Part shown: piece by piece, positions 56,088 through 64,000 of the stretch
Layout of the letters: each line of letters opens with the position of its first letter
Numbering within the stretch: the stretch's first letter is position 1
Source of the DNA: Flavobacterium sp.
GTDB lineage: Bacteria; Bacteroidota; Bacteroidia; Flavobacteriales; Flavobacteriaceae
DNA: 64,000 nucleotides
Direction of reading: 5' to 3'
Assembly: GCA_029946065.1 (NCBI GenBank)
Contig: JAQSDU010000014.1
Location: 923,623-987,622, forward strand
Notes under the pieces: model-generated
Told to the model about the DNA's origin: nothing
The model's database searches: none
The model's input: the letters and a program-made list of their open reading frames with translations, nothing else
Position numbers and translations under genes: made by a program

Positions 56088-58115
56088 ATGAGCACTATCA
56101 ATTACCCATTTGGGACAAAATTTGACACAGCACCTTTTTCTAAAATAAAAAACGAAGATTACCAACCCGCTTTTGAACAAGCCATAAACGAAGCACGAGA
56201 AGAAATAGACGCTATAATCAAAAATCAGGAAGCGCCAACCTTCGAAAACACTATTGTGGCTTTGGATTTTTCGGGCGAGAAATTAGATCGTATTTCGAGT
56301 ATTTTTTTTAATCTAAATTCTGCAGAAACCACCGATGCAATGCAGCAAATTGCGCAAGAAGTATCGCCTTTGCTCACCGCTTTCAGCAACGATATTACGC
56401 TCAATGAAGATATGTTCAAAAAGATAAAAACAGTTTATGAGCAAAAAGAACTGTTGCAATTAAACACAGAGCAAACCACATTACTCGATAAAAAATTTAA
56501 AAGTTTTTCCAGAAATGGCGCTTTACTTTCAGCCGATAAAAAAGAACGGCTGCGCGAAATTGACACCAAACTTGCCAAGCTAAAACTCACATACGGCGAG
56601 AATGTACTGGCAGAAACCAATAATTACCAACTGCACATCACCAACGAAAATGACCTCAGCGGATTGCCCGAAGGTGCTATCGAAGCCGCAAAAACATTAG
56701 CTACCTCAAAAAACCTCGAAGGATGGCTGTTTACACTAGATTTTCCAAGTTATATTCCTTTCACCACCTATGCCGATAACCGCGAATTGCGCAAAGAAAT
56801 TGCCATCGCCGCCGGAAAAAAAGCATTCCAAAATAACGAATTCGATAACCGTGAAAACGTGCTGAAAATTGCAAAATTACGACATGAACGCGCTAATTTG
56901 CTCGGTTATACAACCCATGCTAATTTCGTACTCGAAGAAAGAATGGCGCAAACACCCGAGAAAGTTACATCTTTCCTGAACGATTTGCTTGCCAAAGCTA
57001 AACCCGCAGCGGAAAGAGAATTTGCACAACTAACCGCCTTTGCAAAAAAACTAGACAATATTGACCAACTCGAAAAATGGGACGGTGCCTATTATTCAGA
57101 AAAATTAAAACAACAGCTATTCGATCTCGACGACGAAAAACTAAAACCGTATTTTCAACTCGAAAATGTGCTGAATGGCGCTTTCACAATTGCGGAAAAA
57201 TTATTCGGTATCACTTTTACCCAAGTTTCCAACATAGACAAATACCATACGGATGTGCAACCTTTTGAAGTCCGCGATGGCAAAAATGAACTGGTCGCCA
57301 TTTTCTACGCCGATTTCTTCCCTCGAAAAGGCAAACGCAATGGTGCTTGGATGACTTCCTACAAATCGCAATCGGTTAAAAATGGCGTTAATGAGCGTCC
57401 ACATGTTTCAATTGTTTGCAATTTTACTCCGCCAACAGCTACAAAACCGGCGTTGCTAACGTTTAACGAAGTCACAACATTATTCCACGAATTCGGACAC
57501 GCTTTGCACGGTATGCTCGCCAATACAACCTATCCAAGCTTGTCGGGAACCTCCGTTTACTGGGATTTCGTCGAATTGCCAAGTCAAGTAATGGAAAACT
57601 GGTGTTACGAACCCGAAGCGCTGGCTTTGTTCGCCAAACATTATAAAACCGGCGAAATTATTCCACAAGAATATGTACAGAAAATAAAAGAAAGTGCGAG
57701 TTTTTTGGAAGGTATGGCAACTTTGCGACAACTAAGTTTTGGCTTACTTGACATGGCTTTCCACGGCTCCGATCCAAGTGCGATTTCCGATGTAAAAGCC
57801 TTTGAAAAAAGCACTTTTGAAAACACAACTTTATACCCTGATGTCGCCGAAAATTGCATGAGCGTTTCATTTTCGCATATTTTTCAAGGCGGCTATTCGT
57901 CTGGCTACTACAGTTACAAATGGGCAGAAGTTTTGGACGCCGATGCTTTCGCCTACTTCCAAGAAAAAGGTATTTTTAACATCGAAGTCGCACAACAATT
58001 CAAGGAACACGTCCTTTCTAAAGGTGGAACGGAACACCCGATGACATTATACAAACGTTTCCGCGGTCAAGAACCAAAACCGGAAGCGTTGCTGAAACGT
58101 GCGGGATTATTATAA
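56088..58115 (+). CDS. M3 family metallopeptidase (Dcp-like)
   Basis: A 675-residue zinc peptidase. The HExxH motif is H467-E-F-G-H471 (HEFGHALHGM) with the third ligand Glu downstream. Length and GTSVYWDFVELPSQVMENW match peptidyl-dipeptidase Dcp / oligopeptidase A. No signal peptide, so it acts on peptides in the cytoplasm. Ends at a strong terminator. Confidence 0.95.
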   Translation: MSTINYPFGTKFDTAPFSKIKNEDYQPAFEQAINEAREEIDAIIKNQEAPTFENTIVALDFSGEKLDRISSIFFNLNSAETTDAMQQIAQEVSPLLTAFSNDITLNEDMFKKIKTVYEQKELLQLNTEQTTLLDKKFKSFSRNGALLSADKKERLREIDTKLAKLKLTYGENVLAETNNYQLHITNENDLSGLPEGAIEAAKTLATSKNLEGWLFTLDFPSYIPFTTYADNRELRKEIAIAAGKKAFQNNEFDNRENVLKIAKLRHERANLLGYTTHANFVLEERMAQTPEKVTSFLNDLLAKAKPAAEREFAQLTAFAKKLDNIDQLEKWDGAYYSEKLKQQLFDLDDEKLKPYFQLENVLNGAFTIAEKLFGITFTQVSNIDKYHTDVQPFEVRDGKNELVAIFYADFFPRKGKRNGAWMTSYKSQSVKNGVNERPHVSIVCNFTPPTATKPALLTFNEVTTLFHEFGHALHGMLANTTYPSLSGTSVYWDFVELPSQVMENWCYEPEALALFAKHYKTGEIIPQEYVQKIKESASFLEGMATLRQLSFGLLDMAFHGSDPSAISDVKAFEKSTFENTTLYPDVAENCMSVSFSHIFQGGYSSGYYSYKWAEVLDADAFAYFQEKGIFNIEVAQQFKEHVLSKGGTEHPMTLYKRFRGQEPKPEALLKRAGLL

Positions 58116-58119
58116 AATA

Positions 58120-58152
58120 AAAGGGGGGTTGATTAAATCAACTCCCTTTTTT
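58120..58152. terminator. Bidirectional terminator
   Basis: AAAGGGGGGTTGATT faces AAATCAACTCCCTTT with G-U pairs and a short loop, T run on the plus side and A run on the other. It serves both the M3 peptidase and the convergent tail-collar gene. Confidence 0.85.
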
Positions 58153-58154
58153 AA

Positions 58155-59165
58155 TTATGCCCATTTGATGGTATAAAGTTCGGCAATGTTTTTCGGGCGG
58201 GTTTCTTTACCACCTTCTTGTTGGGTCCGGGATGTGACAACCCTATTAATAGAGGATAGGGGTGCACTGGTACCAGAAAGTATCTGTCCTGATGTATCAA
58301 ATTGCATCTGATGGTTATGCGAAAGGAACATGTCGGCCTCGGCAGTCCCGACGCGGTCACCGCCGATAGTTCCGCCAAGCGGCGTTCTGGTTGCGGCATC
58401 TTTGTCTGTATCGGCACCATTATTCCAGCTTCGGCTGAAATAACCGCGCATATCCGGAAGCATCGAACGCCCGTTCGGGCCTGAGCCAAATCTGTTGTTC
58501 AGAACCGAATTGAGTCGCATAAAATCGGCCCCAATCTCAGCTGCTGCCTGACAAAGAGACAGCTCTTCCGCAGGCGCATTCTCTGTTGCGATATACTGTT
58601 TGCGTTCGCCGATGACACCCTGCACGACACATGGCAGGCTTTTGACTACGATATTGCCGACATTTGCATAAACCCCGTAGATATTGATAACAGCACCAGG
58701 TGAAGAAGAAATTATTGACAAGGCCAGCATTGTTGCATCATCGTTGATTTTAAGTTGTATGTCAAATTCCATGCTGCCGGAAATGGTTTTTGAAGTGACT
58801 TTGGTTTCAACACCGTCAGACAATTTTATCCAGACGGTAACTTTTTCAGAAGTGCTCAGCGCTACTTTTGCGCTTACAGTATTTCCCGATAGTACCGTTT
58901 TCCATCTTGGAAATTCATGCAGCATCTGGCTTAATGACATTTCATCGAGGCCTTCGCTTTTGACAACAAGACAGCTTGATGTTGCATCATTGAATCCAAT
59001 TTTGCCATTTTTGCCTTTGTCAGCATAAACCCATCCGTCGGGCGAACCATAATTAATTCCGGCACTGCTTGCAGTCTTGTTGCTGTAATAGCGAAAATCT
59101 GCATTATAAACTAAATTTCGCTGCTGTACTGCTTCTGTCAAATCATCGATTTCGGTATTTTTCAT
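58155..59165 (-). CDS. Tail-collar domain protein, no phage context
   Basis: A 336-residue protein. The N-terminal ~190 residues form a beta-rich jelly-roll-like region (VYNADFRYYSN; WKTVLSGNTVSAKVALSTSEKVTVWI). The C-terminal half has the phage tail-collar layout: GADFMRLNSVLNNRFG, LPDMRGYFSRSWNNG, LSHNHQM and the closing GGKETRPKNIAELYTIKW. No signal peptide. No capsid, tail or lysis genes are nearby, so it is a lone gene, perhaps domesticated or part of a contractile or adhesive particle encoded elsewhere. Confidence 0.82.
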   Translation of the reverse strand: MKNTEIDDLTEAVQQRNLVYNADFRYYSNKTASSAGINYGSPDGWVYADKGKNGKIGFNDATSSCLVVKSEGLDEMSLSQMLHEFPRWKTVLSGNTVSAKVALSTSEKVTVWIKLSDGVETKVTSKTISGSMEFDIQLKINDDATMLALSIISSSPGAVINIYGVYANVGNIVVKSLPCVVQGVIGERKQYIATENAPAEELSLCQAAAEIGADFMRLNSVLNNRFGSGPNGRSMLPDMRGYFSRSWNNGADTDKDAATRTPLGGTIGGDRVGTAEADMFLSHNHQMQFDTSGQILSGTSAPLSSINRVVTSRTQQEGGKETRPKNIAELYTIKWA

Positions 59166-59225
59166 ATAAAAATGTTTTGGTTATTTAAATAAATCAGCGA
59201 ATAAAATAACAACTATTAAACCAAA

Positions 59226-59247
59226 TATTTATACGTATAAATACCTG
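59226..59247. promoter_or_regulatory. Palindromic operator candidate ahead of the tail-collar gene
   Basis: TATTTATAC-GTATAAATA is a perfect 18-bp palindrome at 59226-59243. It overlaps a GTATAAATACCTG 13-mer (59235-59247) that is identical to one at 24853-24865. It lies 60-80 bases before the tail-collar ATG, in the same orientation as the other copy relative to its gene. Confidence 0.6.
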
Positions 59248-59344
59248 CTTTTCAAAACCTTGAAAATATTTATGCTTACTTCAAGCTCCTATTTTTTTTA
59301 GAAACTTCCATTAAAATCAAGGAATTAGCGTGACTTTAAAATAA

Positions 59345-59387
59345 CTTTCATTTTTTATTGAAACTTTAAAAACAATTCTTACCTTTA
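59345..59387 (+). promoter_or_regulatory. Promoter and operator of the GbsR-type gene
   Basis: TTG (59358-59360), 19 bases, then TACCTTTA (59380-59387) form a promoter ending four bases before the ATG. An imperfect palindrome CTTTCATTTTTTATTGAAAC (59345-59364) covers the -33 element and resembles the perfect one at 59951-59970, suggesting autorepression. Confidence 0.65.
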
Positions 59388-59391
59388 CCTC

Positions 59392-59895
59392 ATGGAATTC
59401 AAAGAAGCAAAAAACAAATTCATTCAAACTTGGGGAGCACTCGGCTCTCAATGGGGCATTAACAAAACAATGGCGCAAATTCACGCCTTGCTAATGGTCT
59501 CCAATGAACCAATTTCCATGGAAGAAGTGATGGATGAACTTAAGATTTCACGTGGCAACGCCAGTATGAATCTCCGCGCTTTAATGGATTGGGGCATCGT
59601 TTACAAAGAATACAAACAAGGTGAACGGCGTGAATTTTTTACCGCCGAAAAAGACCTTGATGAATTGGCCGTCAAAATCGCCAAAGAAAGAAGCAAACGA
59701 GAGATCAGACCAGCATTGCGGGTTTTAAAAGACGTTTCTTCAATCCGTCCGAACGATTCCGCCGAAGCGAAACATTTTGTGGAGCAAACCAGCAAATTGT
59801 ATGATTTTGTTTTAAAAGCCGATAATATGCTCGAAAAAGTCACAGAATTCAAAGACAATTGGTTGGGTCGTTTGGTGATTAAAATAATGAAGTAA
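59392..59895 (+). CDS. GbsR/MarR family transcriptional regulator
   Basis: A 167-residue winged-helix regulator. The DNA-binding part (ISMEEVMDELKISRGNASMNLRALMDWGIVYKEYKQGERREFF, ~43-88) fits the GbsR subgroup of MarR proteins; the C-terminal helices would dimerise. Matching operators flank the gene. The downstream DUF2071 gene is the likely target. Confidence 0.88.
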   Translation: MEFKEAKNKFIQTWGALGSQWGINKTMAQIHALLMVSNEPISMEEVMDELKISRGNASMNLRALMDWGIVYKEYKQGERREFFTAEKDLDELAVKIAKERSKREIRPALRVLKDVSSIRPNDSAEAKHFVEQTSKLYDFVLKADNMLEKVTEFKDNWLGRLVIKIMK

Positions 59896-59950
59896 CCCTA
59901 TTTAAGACAATATAAAAGCCTCGCTAAGCAGCATAAAAATTTATCAATAA

Positions 59951-59970
59951 GTTTCAATTTAAATTGAAAC
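59951..59970. promoter_or_regulatory. Perfect 20-bp palindromic operator
   Basis: GTTTCAATTTAAATTGAAAC, a perfect palindrome 17 bases before the DUF2071 ATG, followed by CTTTAAAAACAA, the same continuation as at the regulator's own operator. Confidence 0.75.
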
Positions 59971-59986
59971 TTTAAAAACAAAAATC

Positions 59987-60697
59987 ATGAGTTTTTTAAA
60001 AGCCGGGTGGAAAAATCTAGCCATTATCAATTATGAAATTGATGCCAAAGTACTCGAAAAATACGTGCCAAAAGGAACCGAAATAGACTTTTGGCATGGC
60101 AAATGTTACGTTAGTGTCATCGGATTTCTTTTCCATGACACCAAAATCCTGGGTGTTTCCGTACCTTTTCATATCGATTTTGAAGAAGTAAACCTTAGGT
60201 TTTATGTCAAAAGATACGACAACGGAATATGGAAACGCGGCGTTGTTTTTATCAAAGAAATCGTTCCTAAACCCGCCATCACACTAATGGCAAACCTTTT
60301 GTACAAAGAGCATTATGAAACCTTAAAAATGGAATATTCGCACCTAGAAACCGACAATTCCTATCGTTTTACCTACAAATGGTTTCGAAAAAAAAAGCAC
60401 AATTTTATTGCAGTCACAACCAAAAAAGAACCCATTCCTATTGCACCCAATTCAGAAGCCGAATTCATCACAGAGCATTATTTTGGTTACACTAAATTTA
60501 GTAGCAAAAAAACCTATGAATATGAAGTTACACATCCTCGCTGGCAACAATATGAAATAATTGACTATAAAATGAATGTCGATTTTGAAGCGAATTACGG
60601 TGTTGATTTCGCGTTTTTACAAGATAAAATACCGCTTTCGGTAATGGCAGCCATCGGTTCAAAGATTACTATTGAAAACAAAAAAACGATCCGATAA
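59987..60697 (+). CDS. DUF2071 (YqjF-like) protein
   Basis: A 236-residue soluble beta-rich protein beginning MSFLKAGWKNLAIINYEID with WHGKCYVSVIGFLFHDTKILG and VNLRFYVKRYDNG, typical of DUF2071. The fold resembles acetoacetate-decarboxylase-like barrels; no function is established. It is the first gene after the palindromic operator. Confidence 0.85.
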   Translation: MSFLKAGWKNLAIINYEIDAKVLEKYVPKGTEIDFWHGKCYVSVIGFLFHDTKILGVSVPFHIDFEEVNLRFYVKRYDNGIWKRGVVFIKEIVPKPAITLMANLLYKEHYETLKMEYSHLETDNSYRFTYKWFRKKKHNFIAVTTKKEPIPIAPNSEAEFITEHYFGYTKFSSKKTYEYEVTHPRWQQYEIIDYKMNVDFEANYGVDFAFLQDKIPLSVMAAIGSKITIENKKTIR

Positions 60698-60784
60698 ATA
60701 CTCGAAAACAAAATAAACCTAACAGATTTAAAACCTATTAGGTTTCCGAAAAAAAATGAATACCATAAACTAACTCCAAACACC

Positions 60785-61225
60785 ATGAATATCGCCATCC
60801 CAAATTGGCTCATAATCGCTAGCGGCATCGGCCAGATCTTTACTGCAATGATCTATCCTTACATCCGCCATCAGGTTTTCGACTGGTACAACGACGTAAA
60901 AAAACTAAAACCGCTGAACCAAGAAATTGCCAAAACATACGGCAGGTACATCCAAGGACTCAATTTTTCCTTCGGACTGATCGCCATTCTATTTACAAAT
61001 GAACTAAAAGAGGCATCCGCATTGGCAGTAGCCTTAACCGGACTTATTGCGATGTATTGGGTAGGAAAAGTGGCTACGCAAATTGCCTATTATCCGATGT
61101 ATGATATTCCAAAAAAAATGATTTTCAAAATTGGAAGCTATTGGATGAATTGCCTTTTTGTGTTATTTGCCATCGTGAACACATTGCTTTTTATTCATAA
61201 CCTTATAGCACATTATCAATTATGA
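60785..61225 (+). CDS. Four-helix membrane protein of unknown function
   Basis: A 146-residue protein with about four membrane helices (WLIIASGIGQIFTAMIYP; FSFGLIAILFTNEL; ALAVALTGLIAMYWVG; WMNCLFVLFAIVNTLLFI). Its stop overlaps the next ATG by four bases (ATGA), indicating translational coupling. Confidence 0.78.
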   Translation: MNIAIPNWLIIASGIGQIFTAMIYPYIRHQVFDWYNDVKKLKPLNQEIAKTYGRYIQGLNFSFGLIAILFTNELKEASALAVALTGLIAMYWVGKVATQIAYYPMYDIPKKMIFKIGSYWMNCLFVLFAIVNTLLFIHNLIAHYQL

Positions 61226-62175
61226 AAAGAACCTACTCCATTCTTATTCCTTTACTTTTTGCCATTACACTGCGGATTATCTTTGGCGCAAGCATCTTAG
61301 ACGATTTTATTTCTGTAATGTCCATTACATTTTTTCTCGCTGTACCCGCCGGAGTTGGCGCACTCACAATTTATTTCTCTAATAGTGAAAAAGTAAAATC
61401 GTGGAGCTATAGATTTTTCATGCCATGGATTCCTGTTCTATTAGTAATCGCTGTCACAATGTTGCTAATGATTGAAGGCTGGGCATGTTGGCTAATGATT
61501 GCTCCTTTCTTTTTACTTGCGAGTTCCGTTGGCGGATTGATAGCCGGCTACTTTAAGCTTAGAAAAAACAAAAAACAGCAAAATATTAACCTTTCAATTG
61601 TATTGCTATTGCCTTTTTTTATCGGCCCGATTGAAAATGCATTGCCAAGAAGCCCAGAAATATTTACCACTTATACCTCGATTATAATTAATGCTGATGC
61701 CCCTAAAATATGGAAAAACGTAACTTCCGTAAAGACAATTTCTAAAAACGAAGACAGTTCCAAACTCATAAGCTGGCTCGGTTTTCCAAAACCGGTAAAA
61801 GCAGAACTTGATACTTTGGCAGTAGGTGGTTTTCGGAAGGCCATTTTTGAAAAAGGTTTGGTTTTCAACGAAACCGTCACAAAATATGAGAATTTAAAAC
61901 TGATGGAATTTCAAATAAAAGCCAATACTTTCGAAATTCCATCGACCACACTCGACGAACATATTTTAATTGGCGGTGAATATTTCGACATGCTCAACGG
62001 CACTTATCAGCTTCAAAAAATTAGCAATAATCAATACAAATTGATGCTGTACAGCCATTTCTCGATGAATACGACATTTAATTTTTATGCTGGGATTTGG
62101 GGCAACTGGATTATGAAAGACATCCAGAATAATATCCTCAAAGTAATTAAGAACAGAAGTGAAAAACATGACTAA
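61222..62175 (+). CDS. Membrane protein with C-terminal SRPBCC-like domain
   Basis: A 317-residue protein with several N-terminal helices (~1-150), then a soluble domain starting TSIIINADAPKIWKNVTSVKTI, the usual first strand and helix of SRPBCC/START-type lipid-binding folds. Its end overlaps the next gene by eight bases. Confidence 0.78.
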   Translation: MKRTYSILIPLLFAITLRIIFGASILDDFISVMSITFFLAVPAGVGALTIYFSNSEKVKSWSYRFFMPWIPVLLVIAVTMLLMIEGWACWLMIAPFFLLASSVGGLIAGYFKLRKNKKQQNINLSIVLLLPFFIGPIENALPRSPEIFTTYTSIIINADAPKIWKNVTSVKTISKNEDSSKLISWLGFPKPVKAELDTLAVGGFRKAIFEKGLVFNETVTKYENLKLMEFQIKANTFEIPSTTLDEHILIGGEYFDMLNGTYQLQKISNNQYKLMLYSHFSMNTTFNFYAGIWGNWIMKDIQNNILKVIKNRSEKHD

Positions 62176-62626
62176 AATTCATCTAAAAACAATCATCAAC
62201 GCGCCCATAGAAAAAGTCTTCGATACCAATCGCAACATCGATATTCATTTGCTTTCTACGAGCCAATCCAATGAAAAAGCCATCGCAGGAAAAACTTCAG
62301 GATTGATCGAATTGGACGAAACCGTCACTTGGAAAGCCAAACATTTCGGGATTTATTTGACGCACAAAAGTATCATATCGGCTATGAATTTTCCGATTTA
62401 TTTTGTGGATGAAATGGTCGAAGGTCAATTTAAATCTTTCCGCCACGAACACTCTTTTGAAGCAAAAAACGGCATCACAATAATGACCGACAGCATTCGC
62501 TATGAAACGCCATTTGGGATTCTCGGAAGTATTTTCGATAACCTAATTCTAAAAAAATACCTTACAAGATTCATTCAGAAACGGAACAATATTTTAAAAC
62601 ATTTAGCAGAAGAAAACCACCAGTAG
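62168..62626 (+). CDS. SRPBCC family protein
   Basis: A 152-residue soluble protein from ATG at 62168 (a GTG at 62159 is less likely). LKTIINAPIEKVFDTNRNIDIH opens the hydrophobic-ligand-binding fold; KHFGIYLTHKSIISAMNFPIYFVDEMVEGQFKSFRHEHSFE is typical of the family's cavity strands. Last gene of the operon; its 3' end overlaps the convergent UbiA-like gene by 24 bases. Confidence 0.85.
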   Translation: MTKIHLKTIINAPIEKVFDTNRNIDIHLLSTSQSNEKAIAGKTSGLIELDETVTWKAKHFGIYLTHKSIISAMNFPIYFVDEMVEGQFKSFRHEHSFEAKNGITIMTDSIRYETPFGILGSIFDNLILKKYLTRFIQKRNNILKHLAEENHQ

Positions 62627-63430
62627 CCACCAAAAAATCGGAACGCTTTCTACCCAAAAAGAAGTATAGTATTTCGACTTTCTTTCGTTAGCAAATATCA
62701 GAAATGCAGCGATTACAATAACCAAAACTATGTTGACCAACACTTGTTTGGCGTCAAATACAATTTTTAAAAATTCGAGAAAATAAAATACAATCAGCAA
62801 TAGTAAACCGAGCATTTTAGTGCGCTTCATTCCTATTTGCTGTGGAACAGTTTGTAAATGTGGGTCGTCGTTGGAAAGGTCGATGATTTCAAAAATCAAA
62901 ACCAAAACAAAAACCAATAGGAAACGCTGCGTTATTTTTAAATAAAAATCAGTGTTGAAAAGCTGCTGCAATTCAGGATCCGCATTCAAAACCGGAAGCA
63001 CAACCGTCACGCCTACCCAGCAAATTGAAACGATATAAATCTTTACGCCAGCCCAATTCCGCGCATTTTTTCGGTTTGGAAAAAAAGGCAGCGTATATAA
63101 AATCGTCAATCCCAAAAAAAAGGCTGAAATAACTTTTGTTGCATTTTCAAGTTTAAGAAAACAATATCCGGCAGCCAGAATGGAAAAGAAACTCAACAAA
63201 GCGATTGCCTTGACTCGGTAACTCGGTTCCCGTTTTCCTGTCCTTGCCAAAGCATCATATTTGACGAAATTATAACCGACAATCGTACCGAAAAACCCAA
63301 ATAATACCATCGCTTTATTGTTGGGGATTTGAAACATGTATTCCGTCATTCGCACCAACGCATAACACGAAAATGCCACATGAATGCTGCTTTGGATATA
63401 AAAATCGAAGAGGCGCTTTAAAAGTGTCAT
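62603..63430 (-). CDS. UbiA-like prenyltransferase homologue
   Basis: A 275-residue polytopic membrane protein with about eight helices and the general UbiA layout. The second acidic motif is visible as DLSNDDPHLQTVPQQIG. The first motif, normally NDxxDxxxD, is degraded to NFVKYD, so catalysis is doubtful. It is separated from gcvP by 138 bases on the other strand. Confidence 0.7.
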   Translation of the reverse strand: MTLLKRLFDFYIQSSIHVAFSCYALVRMTEYMFQIPNNKAMVLFGFFGTIVGYNFVKYDALARTGKREPSYRVKAIALLSFFSILAAGYCFLKLENATKVISAFFLGLTILYTLPFFPNRKNARNWAGVKIYIVSICWVGVTVVLPVLNADPELQQLFNTDFYLKITQRFLLVFVLVLIFEIIDLSNDDPHLQTVPQQIGMKRTKMLGLLLLIVFYFLEFLKIVFDAKQVLVNIVLVIVIAAFLIFANERKSKYYTSFWVESVPIFWWLLVVFFC

Positions 63431-63434
63431 ACTA

Positions 63435-63442
63435 CAAAATTA
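63435..63442 (-). promoter_or_regulatory. Promoter -7 element of the UbiA-like gene
   Basis: TAATTTTG on the minus strand, ending four bases before the ATG at 63430, again implying an almost leaderless transcript. Confidence 0.4.
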
Positions 63443-63568
63443 ATCAAACTGTTAATAAGAACCCGTTTTGGTTGAAAAATACCCAAAAATCGAAGTTAAA
63501 AAACCTATTTATTAGGAGATTAATATTTAATTTTACGCACTTCAATTTTACACAACTTAAACTACTAT

Positions 63569-64000
63569 ATGAGAACAGATGCATTCGCTTTAAGACACAT
63601 CGGCCCAAGGGAAAATGACCTTCCGCACCTCCTGAAAACAATAGGTGTTTCCGATTTGGACCAGTTAATTTTTGAAACCATTCCGGACGATATTCGCCTT
63701 AAAGCACCACTGAATTTAGAACCTGCATTGACAGAATACGAATACCTGAACCACATCAGGAAACTCGGCAACAAAAACAAAGTATTTAGCACCTATATCG
63801 GATTGGGTTACCATGCTGCAATCGTGCCGGCGGTCATCCAAAGAAATGTATTTGAAAATCCGGGTTGGTACACCGCATACACACCTTATCAGGCAGAAAT
63901 TGCACAAGGCCGTCTTGAAGCAATTTTAAATTTTCAAACCACGGTTATCGAATTATCCGGAATGGAAATTGCCAATGCATCTTTGCTTGACGAAAGTACC
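63569..64000 (+). CDS. gcvP: Glycine decarboxylase P protein, N-terminal part
   Basis: The first 144 codons of gcvP, open to the window edge. MRTDAFALRHIGPRENDL, then YIGLGYHAAIVPAVIQRN and NPGWYTAYTPYQAEIAQGRLEAILNFQT are hallmarks of the PLP-dependent P protein of the glycine cleavage system. The visible part begins the N-terminal half; the PLP lysine lies beyond the window. A TAATTTTA -7-like element is at 63528-63535. Confidence 0.95.
   Translation, partial: MRTDAFALRHIGPRENDLPHLLKTIGVSDLDQLIFETIPDDIRLKAPLNLEPALTEYEYLNHIRKLGNKNKVFSTYIGLGYHAAIVPAVIQRNVFENPGWYTAYTPYQAEIAQGRLEAILNFQTTVIELSGMEIANASLLDEST

Noticed and set aside
58155..59165. Prophage
   Set aside because: A single tail-collar gene with no integrase, capsid, terminase or lysis genes in the surrounding 10 kb.

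Overview
The window reads as chromosome of a member of the Flavobacteriaceae, most likely Flavobacterium or a close relative. The support is AT-rich intergenic DNA, TAnnTTTG promoter elements, almost no Shine-Dalgarno sequences, type IX secretion (T9SS) sorting domains, SusC-like and porin_10-type outer-membrane proteins, S46 dipeptidyl-peptidase, DUF2851 and DUF3467 families, and the order hpf / tRNAs / tuf / tRNA-Trp / secE-nusG-rplKAJL-rpoBC. I see no CRISPR array, integrase-bearing island, intact insertion sequence or rRNA operon.

Layout. 1-5.7 kb: the N-terminal 1,890 codons of a giant secreted protein built of FN3-like and GEVED modules, running off the left edge. 5.9-21.3 kb (minus strand): the transcription-translation block, read right to left: rpsU, xerC, hpf, tRNA-Thr, tRNA-Tyr, tRNA-Thr, tuf, tRNA-Trp, secE, nusG, rplK, rplA, rplJ, rplL, rpoB, rpoC, DUF3467. 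21.3-31.7 kb: housekeeping and accessory genes (acyl-CoA dehydrogenase, helix-hairpin-helix protein, PspC-like protein, an unknown membrane protein, a seven-haem lipoprotein, DUF2851, exonuclease, cystathionine beta-synthase type enzyme, porin). 32-40.3 kb: a 2,164-residue alpha-2-macroglobulin carrying an inserted SusC-like plug module, then a T9SS cargo protein. 40.4-48.4 kb: two exported peptidase/amidohydrolase genes, a DKNYY-type protein, obg, a CNNM/CorC protein, adk and hpt. 48.7-58.1 kb: TonB receptor, DctA-like symporter, aldo/keto reductase, purK-purE, M3 peptidase. 58.1-64 kb: a lone tail-collar protein, a GbsR/MarR regulator with a DUF2071/SRPBCC membrane operon, a UbiA-like protein and the start of gcvP.

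The most interesting signals are: the SusC-plug insertion at the expected bait-region site of an intact CxEQ-thioester macroglobulin; a textbook Shine-Dalgarno in front of rpsU in a genome that otherwise lacks them; pervasive imperfect heptanucleotide arrays in the spacers, often ending exactly at a start codon and once forming a G-quadruplex motif at obg; a terminator and promoter overlapped between hpf and the tRNA operon; a pair of matching 20-bp operators around a GbsR-type regulator; and a shared CAGGTATTTATAC motif ahead of two unrelated genes 34 kb apart. Function for most of these is inference from sequence only.
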